From contig OZ037767.1 of NCBI GenBank assembly GCA_964035545.1, positions 5,021,680-5,085,679 on the forward strand: a DNA stretch of 64,000 nucleotides. The letters run 5' to 3'. Numbering within the stretch: position 1 is the first letter of the stretch; each line of letters opens with the position of its first letter. This stretch comes from Bugula neritina. Its lineage: Eukaryota > Bryozoa > Gymnolaemata > Cheilostomatida > Bugulidae. This document shows positions 1-11,107 of this stretch, one piece after another. The position numbers and the translations under genes are program-made. Under the pieces are notes generated by a model that saw nothing but the letters and a program-made list of their open reading frames with translations, had not been told where the DNA came from and searched no databases.

Positions 1-384
1 ACACTGCATCATATTCTGAAAACTTAATCACACAGTTAATGGCTTACTCTGTAAACATAATAATAATTAGCATCTACCAAATATGGTCTGTAAGCAGTTA
101 CTTTAGACACGTTGATGCTGATAGATACAAAGGGAATATAGCTCAAGTGATGCACATAAAATAGACAATACATATTTTTTATTGCTAGTATTTCAAAGGA
201 AACTTCTGCTACTCTGTAATTCTGTCAAGTCAACGGTTCAAGTTCTGAGGTCAAATTCCTTAAAATTATCAAACTACTAAAGTATGTAGTAAGTAAATCC
301 TATTTAAGCTATTGAAAGACATCCTAACTGTTTCCTCTAACACCAGGAGACTAACTGAACCTGTGCTTAGAGTAGATTATAACC

Positions 385-487
385 TCAGTCAGTGAGTCAG
401 TGAGTCAGTGAGTGAGTCAGTGAGTGAGTCAGTCATTCAGTCAGTGAGTCAGTCAGTGAGTCAGTCAGTCAGCCAGCCAGTCTGTCT
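385..487. repeat. GTCAGTGA-type microsatellite
   Basis: Imperfect tandem array of 4-8 bp units (gtca/gtga), ending in cagc and tgtc variants. It lies downstream of the last visible ABCC exon, presumably in an intron. The open frame across it is only a product of the repeat. Confidence 0.85.
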
Positions 488-749
488 GTCTATATCACTA
501 GTGTTGGTCTTTCCAGTGTATTATGTTCATTACATTGAGGAAATATCAAGATTTTTAGTGATAATAAAGTATGGAAAAGCAGTAAATCTATTATTAGCAG
601 TTGTAATAAAATTGAATGAAAAATGCACTATCAGATGTTTTTATGTTGTCATGAACTAAACTAAATTTAATCAGTACTGCAATTTCACCATCACAACTCA
701 AACCTTTACTTGATATGTGGATATGTGAACCCAAATACTGCAGACTTAC

Positions 750-2979
750 CAGGAAAAACCTCTTCCAGTAGAGGTAAGATCTAACAAGAGTGGCGAGTGA
801 AGACAGGAGAGTATAACTCCACAATAGTCCACTAGTGAACTGTCCATATACTCTGTATAGATGTACCAGAGCAGCTGAACATACCTGTATACACATTATG
901 TAATCAGTTTAATACAGGGGTTATATTTTATATATACAATGGATAACACTACACTAACAAACTATACCAGTATCTCTATATATTGACACAGTTGACTGGA
1001 TGTAAGCAGTGTGCAGAATGGAGGGGAAGACAGGAAATATGCAGCTTTGAATAAACAGTTGTTGACCTAACTATCTGAAAAGTTTCACAGAGTCATACTA
1101 AAATAAACATACAACAGTCAAGGGAGACAACACCACAAAAAAGTAAAAAAAATAATTGAGTTTGCCGCCAAAGGTAAGACTAATTAGCATACGGAAACAA
1201 CCTCAAGCTGATTTAACTTTAATTTATGAATACTTTCAAGTCTAGTGACAAAAAGACATAATTACTTCATTGCCAGTGACTGGCATTACAAAAGATTTTG
1301 CAATGCTAGGCAGTGATAGATGACATGAAACTGAAAAAAAACAATAAATTATCATGTAGCAATGTGGACACATACCTGGTATATACAGTAATACTTACTA
1401 GTGTTATGATGGCCAGTATGGGAGACACAAAGTTGGCCTGGGAAGGGTGAGGTGAGAATTTAATCAAATCATACGCATTCAATCCAACTAATAGCAAAGG
1501 CAGCATCTATAATCATATGTTAGACTCATGAGTAACACAATGATAAGAAACTTTTAAAGTGTGTTGTATAATTTACACATTTGGTAATGTAAGTGGCAGG
1601 TAAATCGGTGTCAATGATGGAATTGTAGATGTTTATGTAGCATAATGACACCCACAATATAACAAATCCATTAAACTTGCACTCATCGTGTAATGTAAAT
1701 AAGAGCATGTTTTATAAGTTCTCAGAATTGTCAACTCAAAAACTAGGGAACATTTTTTACAACCCATAATCTCATTTTCTTTTTACATGATTGAGGCTTT
1801 CTACTCCAATCTAGTTCACATACAACAGAGCTATAAACTTAATAAAAGCTATAATTTTCTTTGCTATCAATATTTTCTACAATCATGAATGCTTCTTGAA
1901 TCTCTCACCCATAAACCTTTTTTTAAAACCATTTATTTATAAATGTGATATCCCTGAATATTCCACGACAGATGTGTTTGAAATGTCGCATGTGCTTTAC
2001 TGCATATGAGTAGATAACTCCTAAATTATTAAACTTAATTTTGGATAACTAATCAATGTAGAGATCTGGAGAACCAAACAAATTAGTTTCTTGTGACGAA
2101 TAAGGTTACATAGAAATATCCAGTAAGTACCCTTGCAACGCTGGACAATAAATATTATGATATAAATATGCTAATTGGATGGTAGGCTACCACATCTAGT
2201 CCGTGCATATGGCAATGTGCCAATCACCAAGGCTCTCAAAATTCTATCAAACCAAAACTTATTTCAACGCTCAATAAGTAGCTAGCTTCTAGTTGACTTA
2301 CTGATTTGAAAATGGTAAACTTAGTGAGGGGCTGAGATGAGCGTCCTCGATAGTTCAACTTCAACGAATAGAAATAAGGGAGAAGGCAAATCCAGAGGAG
2401 AGCACATGGAGCCCAGACTAGGCAGACGTTTTCCATGCATGTTGTTAGATCTGGTAGAGTGTTGTTTGGAGTATTCCATGTGAGGTTTGCATCCTAAAAT
2501 AACCAACACATACTCAGAAAGTTAATAACTTGAGTCTGTTAATAATGTGTCTTCTAATCAAAAACTTTTAAATGGACCCGAAATGAATACAGAAAAGATA
2601 AGAACTCAGGCTTTTTAGCTATTACAGTTTATTCAATATTTACTCCGCCAACATTGAAAGCATTCAAGGCTTTGCTCCATAGTAACAGCAGTAAAGCCTT
2701 ACAAAGCTTGTATTAGCTTAGTATGATGAATTATTGAATGAAAAGCCACTAGTCTATTCTTATGTTAGACTGTCAGTGTAGGATCAATATTTGAAGTTTT
2801 TTCTTTCTGCAAACACACGATCACATAGAAACTGGTATTTAAATCAAGTAATTTACACGCATAACAAACTTGAATAAAATATGTCAGCTTGTTTTAAATC
2901 ATACAAGAGTAAAAAAACAGTGCAATCTCACCCAAAACACAGATCCACAAAATTCTTCGAAATCCATCTTTATGGCCAT
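750..2979 (-). CDS. ABCC1-like: MRP1-like ABC transporter (ABCC family), N-terminal part only
   Basis: Four coding exons read in frame on the minus strand: 2979-2932, 2493-2302, 1506-1399 and 884-750 (161 codons). Every donor is GTAAGT or GTGAGA, every acceptor ends in AG, and all joins are phase 0. The start is ATG at 2979 (MAIKMDFEEF...), the first Met after an in-frame stop; ATG at 2967 is an alternative. The protein opens with FCGSVFW, then DANLTWNTP, PDLTTCMENVCLVWAPC and further hydrophobic segments. This is the signature of the N-terminal TMD0 of long MRPs (ABCC1/2/3/6 type), plasma-membrane exporters of glutathione, glucuronate and other organic-anion conjugates. The L0 linker, both core membrane domains and both nucleotide-binding domains lie beyond the left edge. 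I could not place another exon between 1 and 743. The family is confident. Which ABCC paralogue it is cannot be decided from TMD0 alone. Confidence 0.88.
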
Positions 2980-3450
2980 CAAATATTTTGCATACTGAAG
3001 ACTACTCAATCATACATATGCTTAAATAGCACGACAACACAGGGCATCGGCACGAAAGGACGGTATCAGCCTATTCTGTCTGTTCACTCAGGTGTGACGT
3101 ATCAAATAATTTCCTGTAGATAAGTGTCCGGGTTTTTCCACCTGCATTGCACCACAATAGAGTAAAGCTGTGTCAGCTATCTGCTAACAAAACACAATTC
3201 CTTGAAAATTTTTAAAACTCAACTCATGATAAATTAGTTAAGTAAATATTTAAAACTTGCATAGAATCAACAAGCAGTAGGTCATGTCTGAATATTGCAA
3301 AACATTGCCATGTTCACATTATGCACATTGCACTATCATGGTGATAGGATTGCTCAATGTTTGCACAATATAAACATACAGCTAAACTTTCATGAAAGGT
3401 AAGTTTCTGAATAGAATATTTAGCATAACTCTTCATCATATTTTGTTATT

Positions 3451-3558
3451 ATGTGTGAATATGTGTGAATATGTGTGAATGTGTGTGAATGTGTGTGAAT
3501 GTGTGTGACTGTGTGTGACTGTGTATGTGTGTGTGTATGTGTGTGTGTATGTGTGTGC
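3451..3558. repeat. (TGTGTGAA/TGTGTGTA)n microsatellite
   Basis: About eleven 10-bp units of atgtgtgaat drift stepwise into gtgtgtgact and then gtgtgtatgt, ending in plain GT repeats. The gradual unit change suggests growth by slippage. Confidence 0.9.
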
Positions 3559-4489
3559 ATACATATCTATTTTTAATATATCCTCAAGAGATAGTAATTT
3601 CATACCATATTGGCGTTTCTAGAAAGCTTTTTACCAACCAGCAAATGTAATTAACATAGTGTACAGAGAAAGATTGCTGACAATAATTACATTATAGAAA
3701 AACCTAGAAAGTTAAATGGAATTCTCCTCAAAAAGGTCTAAATAGTATGCACTTTTTTAACAAATTCTCTGAAAACATGAATTAAAAGCTGGCTATTTTG
3801 ATACCATCTGAACAATAAAGTTATGAAACTTGTAATAGACAAATATTCCATTTATTCAAAAGTATAAATTTTCAATATCATCAATGTATTATATATTTAT
3901 AATATTATAACAATCATAATGCTAGAGGTTAAAATTTCAGAGCTTTTAATATTAAATATTAATTTATACAATCATAATGTAGCATCACGATGATCAGTGA
4001 TCATGGTCACTTCGAGTTCATAATCATCACCATGGTGACCGCCATGACTGGCTATGATTCTATGACTGATGTGCAACTGCAAGTGCATGTTCAACTTCAT
4101 TACTTTATTATAATTATTATTATCACCACAGACATCATTATCACTATGATTATTCATTAAATTTAAATTCATGGTTATTATTATCATTTATCAGTATCAC
4201 ATTATCATAATCATTATATAAATATCTATCTGTTAGTGTTATCAATACCTCACTACGATTATGATATAAATTTAATTTTAATAAACTTAAAGTGATGATC
4301 AGTGTAAGACTAAGCGTAAATGTAAGAACTACCACTGTAAATTAAAATATAATCAGATTTACTATAAATTTACCATTATGATTATCACTGTGATAAACTT
4401 AAACTTAAAATGATTATGTTCATGTTAACGTTACTATTATGAATTATAAGATCATAAGTTTTAGTTACAGTTATGTTAAACTTAAGGAG

Positions 4490-4886
4490 GAGGAAGGAGG
4501 AAAAACCGACGCATCAGCCTTCTCCTAAAAATATTGTCTAAGGAAGAACTACATCCAACTCTGAGTGCTGCCTATGATGATTTTCTAGATCAGCGGACCA
4601 CAAGCACTGTACAGACTCGGTCTCAGGTTTCAGGATTTCCCAGATCAGTGAGAGCGAACAGGAATGGGTATCTTTATAGTTTTCTCCCAAGAACAATATG
4701 AATAAGAGATATGAGGATCAGCACTGATCACACACAGACAGGCTAGTTAGCCTGTTAAGTTAATCTGCACAAGAATGTTAACACTTTTTAGACTACTGTC
4801 CAAGTACTGACAACCTAGTTTTTTATATGAGGCACACCCCTTCTTCCCTCTACGGAGGTCCAGTGTGGAAATAACATCGACAGGTA
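4490..4886 (+). mobile_element. LINE (non-LTR retrotransposon) 3' fragment, copy 1
   Basis: Related to the inverted copy at 33147-33600. The plus strand reads RRKNRRISLLLKILSKEE, then VQTRSQVSGFPRSVRAN and YLYSFLPRTI, followed by a stop. The TRS...RSVRAN...SFLPRTI order is the usual last stretch of CR1/L2/jockey-type reverse-transcriptase ORFs, where SFxPRTIxDWN precedes the stop. About 190 bp of shared 3' UTR follow, and the end runs into an (ATAATC)-like tail. This is a dead 5'-truncated remnant: the frame breaks right after PRTI, where copy 2 still reads K-D-M. Confidence 0.78.
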
Positions 4887-6084
4887 TCATAATCATAATG
4901 ATAATCATAATGTTAAACTTAAAGTTAAAGTAAAAGTTAAACTTGGAACTATCAATTAGATAAAAAATAACTATAACTCATTAACTGTATAAGCTTGAAG
5001 TTAAACTTAAAGTTTAGTACTATTAGTATTACTATTACTATTACTATTAGTATTAGTGTTAGACATTAGTATTACTATTAGAGATTAAATAAAATTTTAA
5101 ACTTCAAGCCTAGCAGTAGCAATAGCATAAATACTAAATAACCAAAACTAATAAACCAGCTATTTTAATTCATAAATAGTTTTATAACACTAACAACAAA
5201 ACTTTGAGTTTGTTGCTTCATTTTAACTAATTTATTATTTTCATGCGTGTTTAGGAATTTCTTGCAAAATCGGCATGCTGAACAACCTTTTGTTTCAAAG
5301 TGGTAGAATGCAATAACCAATGAGGATTTGAGAACAGCGCCTATACAAATAGAGCGAATCAAATGTATTTTAACAAAATTGTGCTATGGTCTGATTCCAT
5401 TTTAGTCTTTTTAAAACTAAAAACATTTCATTGGTCCACTTGAGTTACGTAAGTCATCTAATCACTGTGTTACATTTTAATGAAATATTTAGGATTGTGA
5501 AATAAACTATACTAATTATTATATTTATTATGTGATTATAAAATATAAACTATCATCGACGTTCTATGATGAACTTACTTTTCTAGTATACTAATTATTA
5601 ACATTATAATTATTCTCAGTATCGGTCTCAGTAGCCGTAAGACCATCATTTTTATTTCATGGTGATGGTATCACTATGACCATCATACTCCTACTGACTA
5701 TCACTATCAGGATCACTACTAAAATTAATTAAATTTTTGGAAAAAATATACCTTGGGTTTTATTTCCTATTTTAGCTATAACTTAGTTTTAGCTAAGTTT
5801 GCAAGCTTAATTCAATAATTGTATTTTAAATGTTTGTATATAATATTTTTTATTAATATTTAAGTTTCATACTGATTACACTTATGAAAACTAGTAAGCT
5901 GTGGTTCTCTTAATTTGTAGCATAAGTGCTATTTGGCATTTGTCATTATGATTAAAGTTTTTGCCGTGCCTCATCGTTGAACATTTGTATGTATCATGTG
6001 TAATTCTACGTATGCCTGCTTGTATACACACAATATGTGCTCCATGTAATTAAAGTTATTTAATAATTATATTTTGTAGGCAAT

Positions 6085-9000
6085 ATGATTCGAACTGCAT
6101 TTTCAAAAGTACACATAAATCCAAACAATCTTCTCAAGTCAAGAAGCATCACTATTTCTCAACACAAAAAGCCAGATGCTGCTTTTTTATCCAGAAAAAA
6201 TGTTGACACGGTTTTTCAAAGGACAGTTGCAACTGTTCAATTCGATTGGACAGATGCCCTCAACTTGGAAAGCCTTCTAACAGACGAAGAAATACTTATG
6301 AGAGATCAGGTTAGGTCTTACTGCCAGCAGAAACTCATGCCTCGTATAGTTGAAGCCAACAGACATGAAAAACCTGATCATGGTGTTCTTCAAGAGATGG
6401 GAGAACTGGGCATTCTGGGACCAACTATTAAAGGTTATTGAAACAATACACCGCATATTATTCTTTTGCTGTTAGTATTTATAGACCAGTTGAAAATTTT
6501 ATTTGCATTTTATCTGGGTTATGCCAGTTTAAGATTTAGTAGTGTGAAATTTTCTATTGCTATATAATGTCTTCATTTACATATTTGGATTGTGTTGAGT
6601 GAACTTTGCTTTTGAGGCCAATCTGGCTAACTAACGCATTGAGGTTACTCTGACTTTTCTTTCTTATATGGCAATATTGATTTTAACCTAAACCACTGAG
6701 AAACATAATAATGGTCACGTGACTATGTTTCAGTCTTGCACTTACTATAACAGAGTTGTCTACACAATGTATTAATACTCTATTAAAGGATGAGAGTGCA
6801 AGGTGTCTAATTTTCCTATTTCAGATTATGGTTGTGCAGGTGTAACGTCTGTGGCATATGGCCTAATTGCACGGGAGATAGAAAGAGTGGATAGCAGCTA
6901 CAGGTCTCTGTTCTTGTTGAAAACTAGCTGCCCTGTCTCTGAATATACCTATTTTTTAGGATATGTTCTCTAAAACATATTTATCTGGCCGTTTTATCTT
7001 CCTCAACTTAAATTGATAATCTGAAATTCTATGTCTGTTATTTATAAAGTTCATATTTAGCATGAGGGAAATTTTTGCATAAGATTTTTTTTCAACGCGC
7101 TTTTAGTAAACTTCGTTTTTCTAGATCTGCAATGAGCGTGCAGTCTTCTTTAGTCATGCATCCAATTCACACTTTTGGAAGCAAGGCTCAAAAAGACAAA
7201 TATCTTCCCGATTTAGCTAGTGGTCGTAAGATAGGATGTTTCGGTTTAACAGAACCTAACCATGGATCAGACCCTGGTGAGTCTCATTATAACTTTGTAT
7301 GTTTGAAATGTTTAATAATTTAAATGCTGAACATGTTTCCTACTAAATATTTTCATTTTATGCAACATAAACAAGTATTAAGTTGATTTAAAATGGTAGC
7401 ATTACTCCTTAAAACTTTGTATAGTCACATAGTGATTGTCTTACTCTCGTGAATTAGCAATCAATTTGCTGATACACAAAGGTATTAACTCGTTGAAAAA
7501 ACACAAGCCAGTTGAAAGTTGTTGATTCCTTTTCAATTTACTATATTGATGACTAAAGTTGTCAAGCGAATGACACCAAGTTATTTACCTGTGTTTCAGG
7601 TGGTATGGAGACGAGAGCTGTGTGGGATGAGCAGAAGAAGTGCTACTATCTCACAGGAAGTAAGACTTGGATTACAAACTCTCCTGTAGCTGATGTCATC
7701 GTTGTCTGGGCCAAGTGCGATAGGGATGAGGGTAAAATCCGAGGCTTCATTTTAGAAAAAGGAATGCCTGGTGAGTAACATAGGTTTTATTTAATAATAA
7801 TCTTGTTCAAGGTTCTTTTGTTATTTAGGTGAAGATTTGAACCATTCACTATCAATTTAAGACTGTTTAATAGATAATATTAAATCTAATAAGATCAGAG
7901 TAGTTAATGTCGCTTTTTTGAAGATTTGTTTTTACATAGTTTATTGTGTTTTCATCAACATCTTGATTGCCTTGTTTCACTCATTAATTGATAATATTGT
8001 ATATTTCTGACTGCCCGGGTTTTCTTTCCAGGTTTAGAGTGTCCCAAGATAGAGGGAAAGATGTCACTAAGAGCAAGTACAACTGGCATGATAATGATGG
8101 ATAATGTTGAGGTACCTGAGGACAACATGCTGCCTAATGTCAAAGGGCTGACAGGTGCTTGCCCTATTTACTTATTCTTGTCCGAGTTTATCTGACATCT
8201 ACATGTGCGAATGTTAATATTTCATCACTGCATTTGTGAGAGGATGAGTAAATCCAAGCTTTAAACAATTAATGAATGAGTAATTAAAGTTATACTCTAT
8301 TTGCAGGTAAAGTCAGTAACATTGTAGTTATTTCATGAAGAAAAACTGCTCTAGTTTGCAATATTATACGATTCATTCTATTCTCTTTGTACTACTTTCA
8401 CGTGGCAGAGCAAAGTTCACTATATGAACAGTGGTACAGAATATTTTGTGATGACATATTTACTCTATTTGACAATGTGATTTTAAAATCCATGTTTGTT
8501 TTAGGACCTTTCAGTTGTCTGAACAATGCTCGCTACGGGATATCCTGGGGGGTCATGGGTGCTGCCGAGTTCTGTCTAGCTGCTGCCAGACAATATACTC
8601 TTGATAGAAAGCAATTCCACCGACCTCTTGCTCAGAATCAGCTGATACAGAAGAAAATGGCTGACATGCTGACAGAGATTTCACTTGGACTACTAGGTGC
8701 TTCCTTTTGAACTTTGCTGTTAGCTGATGGTGTATTCTAATTGGCCAATTCTCTGACCTTTGGCGATAATTAAACTAATACTGTATTTAATTTCATCCTC
8801 AATGGGCAGTTATATTTTGGTTAACCAGGGTTCTTCTATAACGGCAAAATATATGGGTGTGTCGACTTTTGCTTTTTCTAAAAATATTTAATTTTTGTTC
8901 TAATGAAACTTTATTGATAATTTGCAGCTTCCCTTCAAGTTGGTCGTCTTAAAGATCAAGATTTAGTAGCACCAGAGATGATTTCTCTTGTTAAAAGAAA

Positions 9001-9514
9001 TAACTGTGGGAAGGTAAAAACCTAATCTTGTGCTTCACTTAGCTGTTGTTTGATTATGATATTACATGTATTCAGTTAAAAACTTATCAAAAGCAAAAAA
9101 GATCTGATAGGCAAATTACATGAAATTCCCGTCTGTATGAGCCGTTATGTATTCGCAGTAAGTTCATATTCACAAACCAGTCGGTAGTTGCAACACTGGA
9201 TCTTGAAAATGGTTAATATTTATTGTGCATTTTATATTTTATGGCAGTCATTTGGTTAAAGTAATGTGCGATGTATTGTAGTAGAAAGTTGAATGTGTCA
9301 AAAATTTTGTCAAATATGAAAGTTGATGTTTTTACAGGCTTTAGACGCAGCCAGACTAGCTCGAGATATGCACGGCGGTAACGGGATTGTGGATGAGTAC
9401 CATGTGATCAGACACATGGTGAACTTAGAGACTGTAAACACATACGAAGGGACGCACGATGTACATGCCCTAATTCTTGGCAGAGCCATCACAGGACTTC
9501 ACGCCTTCTTTTGA
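6085..9514 (+). CDS. GCDH: Glutaryl-CoA dehydrogenase, mitochondrial
   Basis: Exons 6085-6433, 6825-6903, 7125-7276, 7600-7770, 8032-8154, 8505-8696, 8928-9013 and 9338-9514 give 442 aa plus TGA; human GCDH is 438 aa. It is an FAD acyl-CoA dehydrogenase that oxidises and decarboxylates glutaryl-CoA to crotonyl-CoA in lysine, hydroxylysine and tryptophan breakdown in the mitochondrial matrix. Residues 1-45 are rich in Arg, Lys and Ser with almost no acidic residues, as in a transit peptide. Then come [29 protein letters not shown] (substrate pocket), [16 protein letters not shown] (FAD/acyl-CoA signature), [21 protein letters not shown], and the C-terminal [20 protein letters not shown] with the catalytic Glu in YEGTHD. 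All key blocks are intact, so it should be active. A TAG just upstream of the start (gtag|gcaatATG) could be the acceptor of a 5'-UTR intron. The downstream neighbour ACBD6 is convergent. Confidence 0.96.
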
Positions 9515-9668
9515 AAGCTGACTGATTACCATATAGATAGTTTTGTTGATGGTGCCGCTCATTGCAGCTAAGGCTACCTCACCAAAGTCCCTATATTAAC
9601 CGGTTTATTAACGTTTTTGTTCAGGGGGTAAAATAGATGTGAATCTCTACTATCATGTTATGCGTACT

Positions 9669-9809
9669 TGTCATACTTAATGTAATACCCATCATACCAA
9701 GTGTGATACCTGTCATATTAAGTGTGATACCTGTCATACTTAGTGTGATACCCATCATACTAAGTGTGATACCTGTCATACTAAGTGTGATACCTGTCAC
9801 ACTTATTGC
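9669..9809. repeat. 21-bp minisatellite in the GCDH 3' region
   Basis: About 6.5 imperfect copies of aagtgtgatacctgtcatact, alternating cctgtc and cccatc variants. It lies about 155 bp after the GCDH stop and before the likely poly(A) signal, so it is probably transcribed in the 3' UTR. Confidence 0.9.
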
Positions 9810-9881
9810 GAAATCCCAATATTATTTTTAAATATTGTTTTGGAACTTGATTTACCAGCTTTTATAAAAGTCATAATATTA

Positions 9882-9887
9882 TTTATT
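9882..9887 (-). promoter_or_regulatory. Likely poly(A) signal for ACBD6 (AATAAA, minus)
   Basis: TTTATT on the plus strand reads AATAAA on the minus strand, about 205 nt past the ACBD6 stop codon. The hexamer is common in AT-rich DNA, so its use is inferred from position only. Confidence 0.4.
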
Positions 9888-9986
9888 ATGAATTTCATTG
9901 CATAAAATAACATAACCAGAGAATATTTTGTACACACATGCCATTACATTACTTAAAGTACTATAGATTATGAATGATGTGATTGC

Positions 9987-9992
9987 AATAAA
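9987..9992 (+). promoter_or_regulatory. Likely poly(A) signal for GCDH (AATAAA, plus)
   Basis: A canonical AATAAA 473 nt after the GCDH stop, in the sequence gcaataaactt. If used, the GCDH transcript overlaps the 3' UTR of ACBD6. Confidence 0.4.
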
Positions 9993-10092
9993 CTTGATAT
10001 AGCTACTTACAAAAACTAGTTATAGAATCCATGAAAAATATTAAGCAAAGTAATTTTTACAAGCGATACAATGTTACTGATTGACGCAACTG

Positions 10093-11107
10093 CTATGAAC
10101 AGGAAGATAAAAACCTTCTAATATCATCACTGTCTGCACACTGAAGAGGTGTGTAACCTTCGACGTCCTTCAAACTCACATCAGCTGAATGTTGAACCAG
10201 TAATTTCACTATATCCATATGACCACACGAGGATGCATAGTGCAATGGTGTCTGGCCTTCATTATCTGTAGCATTAACTTGTGCTTTCAACTCCAGTAAA
10301 TATTCTACGATACTAATGTGGCCTCGATCACACGCCCAATGTAGAATAGACAGCCCTACAAAGACACAAAATGTAGTCCATGTCGAAAAACGACAATTCT
10401 TTGCAGCAGTTCAAATTTTTTATCAAATGTTGAGGAAACACCAGGTTGGTTAACAGCAGTGAGATTCTATGACATAAAATAGTGCTGGGGGACACAACTT
10501 ACCATTTCCATCTTGGCTATCAATGCTAGAATGTACTAAATTTTCTTTCAGTCTCTTTAAGTCACCTTCTTTGCACCAATCGAAGACATCTTTGTCTTGG
10601 TCTGGCACCTGGTCACCCGTCTCTGCCATCACACTGACACTAACCCAACCAGTAGCTGTAGCAAAATGGTGAATTATAATACGTACAGTTCGGTTTTAAT
10701 TTTTCAAAATAATTTTCAAGTTAATAAGTTGATAAATTCAGGAAAAAATAACCTGGCTTGGAGCCTGAATCATCTGCCTGTGGTGTCCAATGAATATCTA
10801 GTTCTTGAATCTTAGCTACATATTCAGACTGCGCCTCTTGTTTAGTCATTGCTCCAAGAGATTTCCAGGCATCCCATTTCTTTTTTCCTTCAAACTGAAG
10901 AATCCCAGGGCGGGGTGTGCAACAGGGTCCTTGTGTGGCTTGCTTATATCTTGAATACAGGTATAGCAATTCATTCTGTGGGATAGAAATTTTTGTCATA
11001 AGTGAAGGAAGATGATTTACGGCCATGTTAAAATGTTTATCTTCTCTTGAAATTTGTTCATTGTCGCCGAGTTCATCACTATCCAGTATGTCTTCGGACA
11101 CTTCCAT
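10093..11107 (-). CDS. ACBD6: Acyl-CoA-binding domain-containing protein 6
   Basis: Exons 11107-10753, 10655-10503 and 10355-10093 give 256 aa plus TAG (human 282 aa). Residues about 24-108 form the acyl-CoA-binding domain, with LLYLYSRYKQATQG, the FEGKKKWDAWKSLG helix and EYVAKIQEL. These include the Tyr, Lys and Trp positions that contact the CoA in this family. A linker containing DVFDWCKEGD leads to C-terminal ankyrin repeats (LSILHWACDRGHISIVEYLL; NEGQTPLHYASSCGHMDIVKLL; a degenerate third). This ACB-then-ankyrin order separates ACBD6 from ACBD4/5. ACBD6 binds long-chain acyl-CoA in the cytosol and supports protein N-myristoylation. The start is the ATG at 11107, giving MEVSEDILDSDELGD, an acidic N-terminus as in vertebrates. 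A TAG 12 nt upstream may be a 5'-UTR acceptor. The gene faces GCDH tail to tail. Confidence 0.95.

Larger units (their letters stand above)
2980..6084. other. Intergenic region between ABCC (minus) and GCDH (plus)
   Basis: Head-to-head (divergent) spacing of about 3.1 kb. It holds the GT-rich microsatellite at 3451-3558, scattered (TCATAA)/(ATTACTATT) low-complexity tracts at 3890-4460 and 5018-5080, and a LINE 3' fragment at 4490-4886. No other open frame here resembles a protein. Both promoters must lie here, but I cannot point to a convincing core element. Confidence 0.7.

Noticed and set aside
3451-3558. A CRISPR-like array
   Set aside because: Short direct repeats without spacers; a microsatellite in eukaryotic DNA. 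None of the other tandem arrays in the window has unique spacers either.
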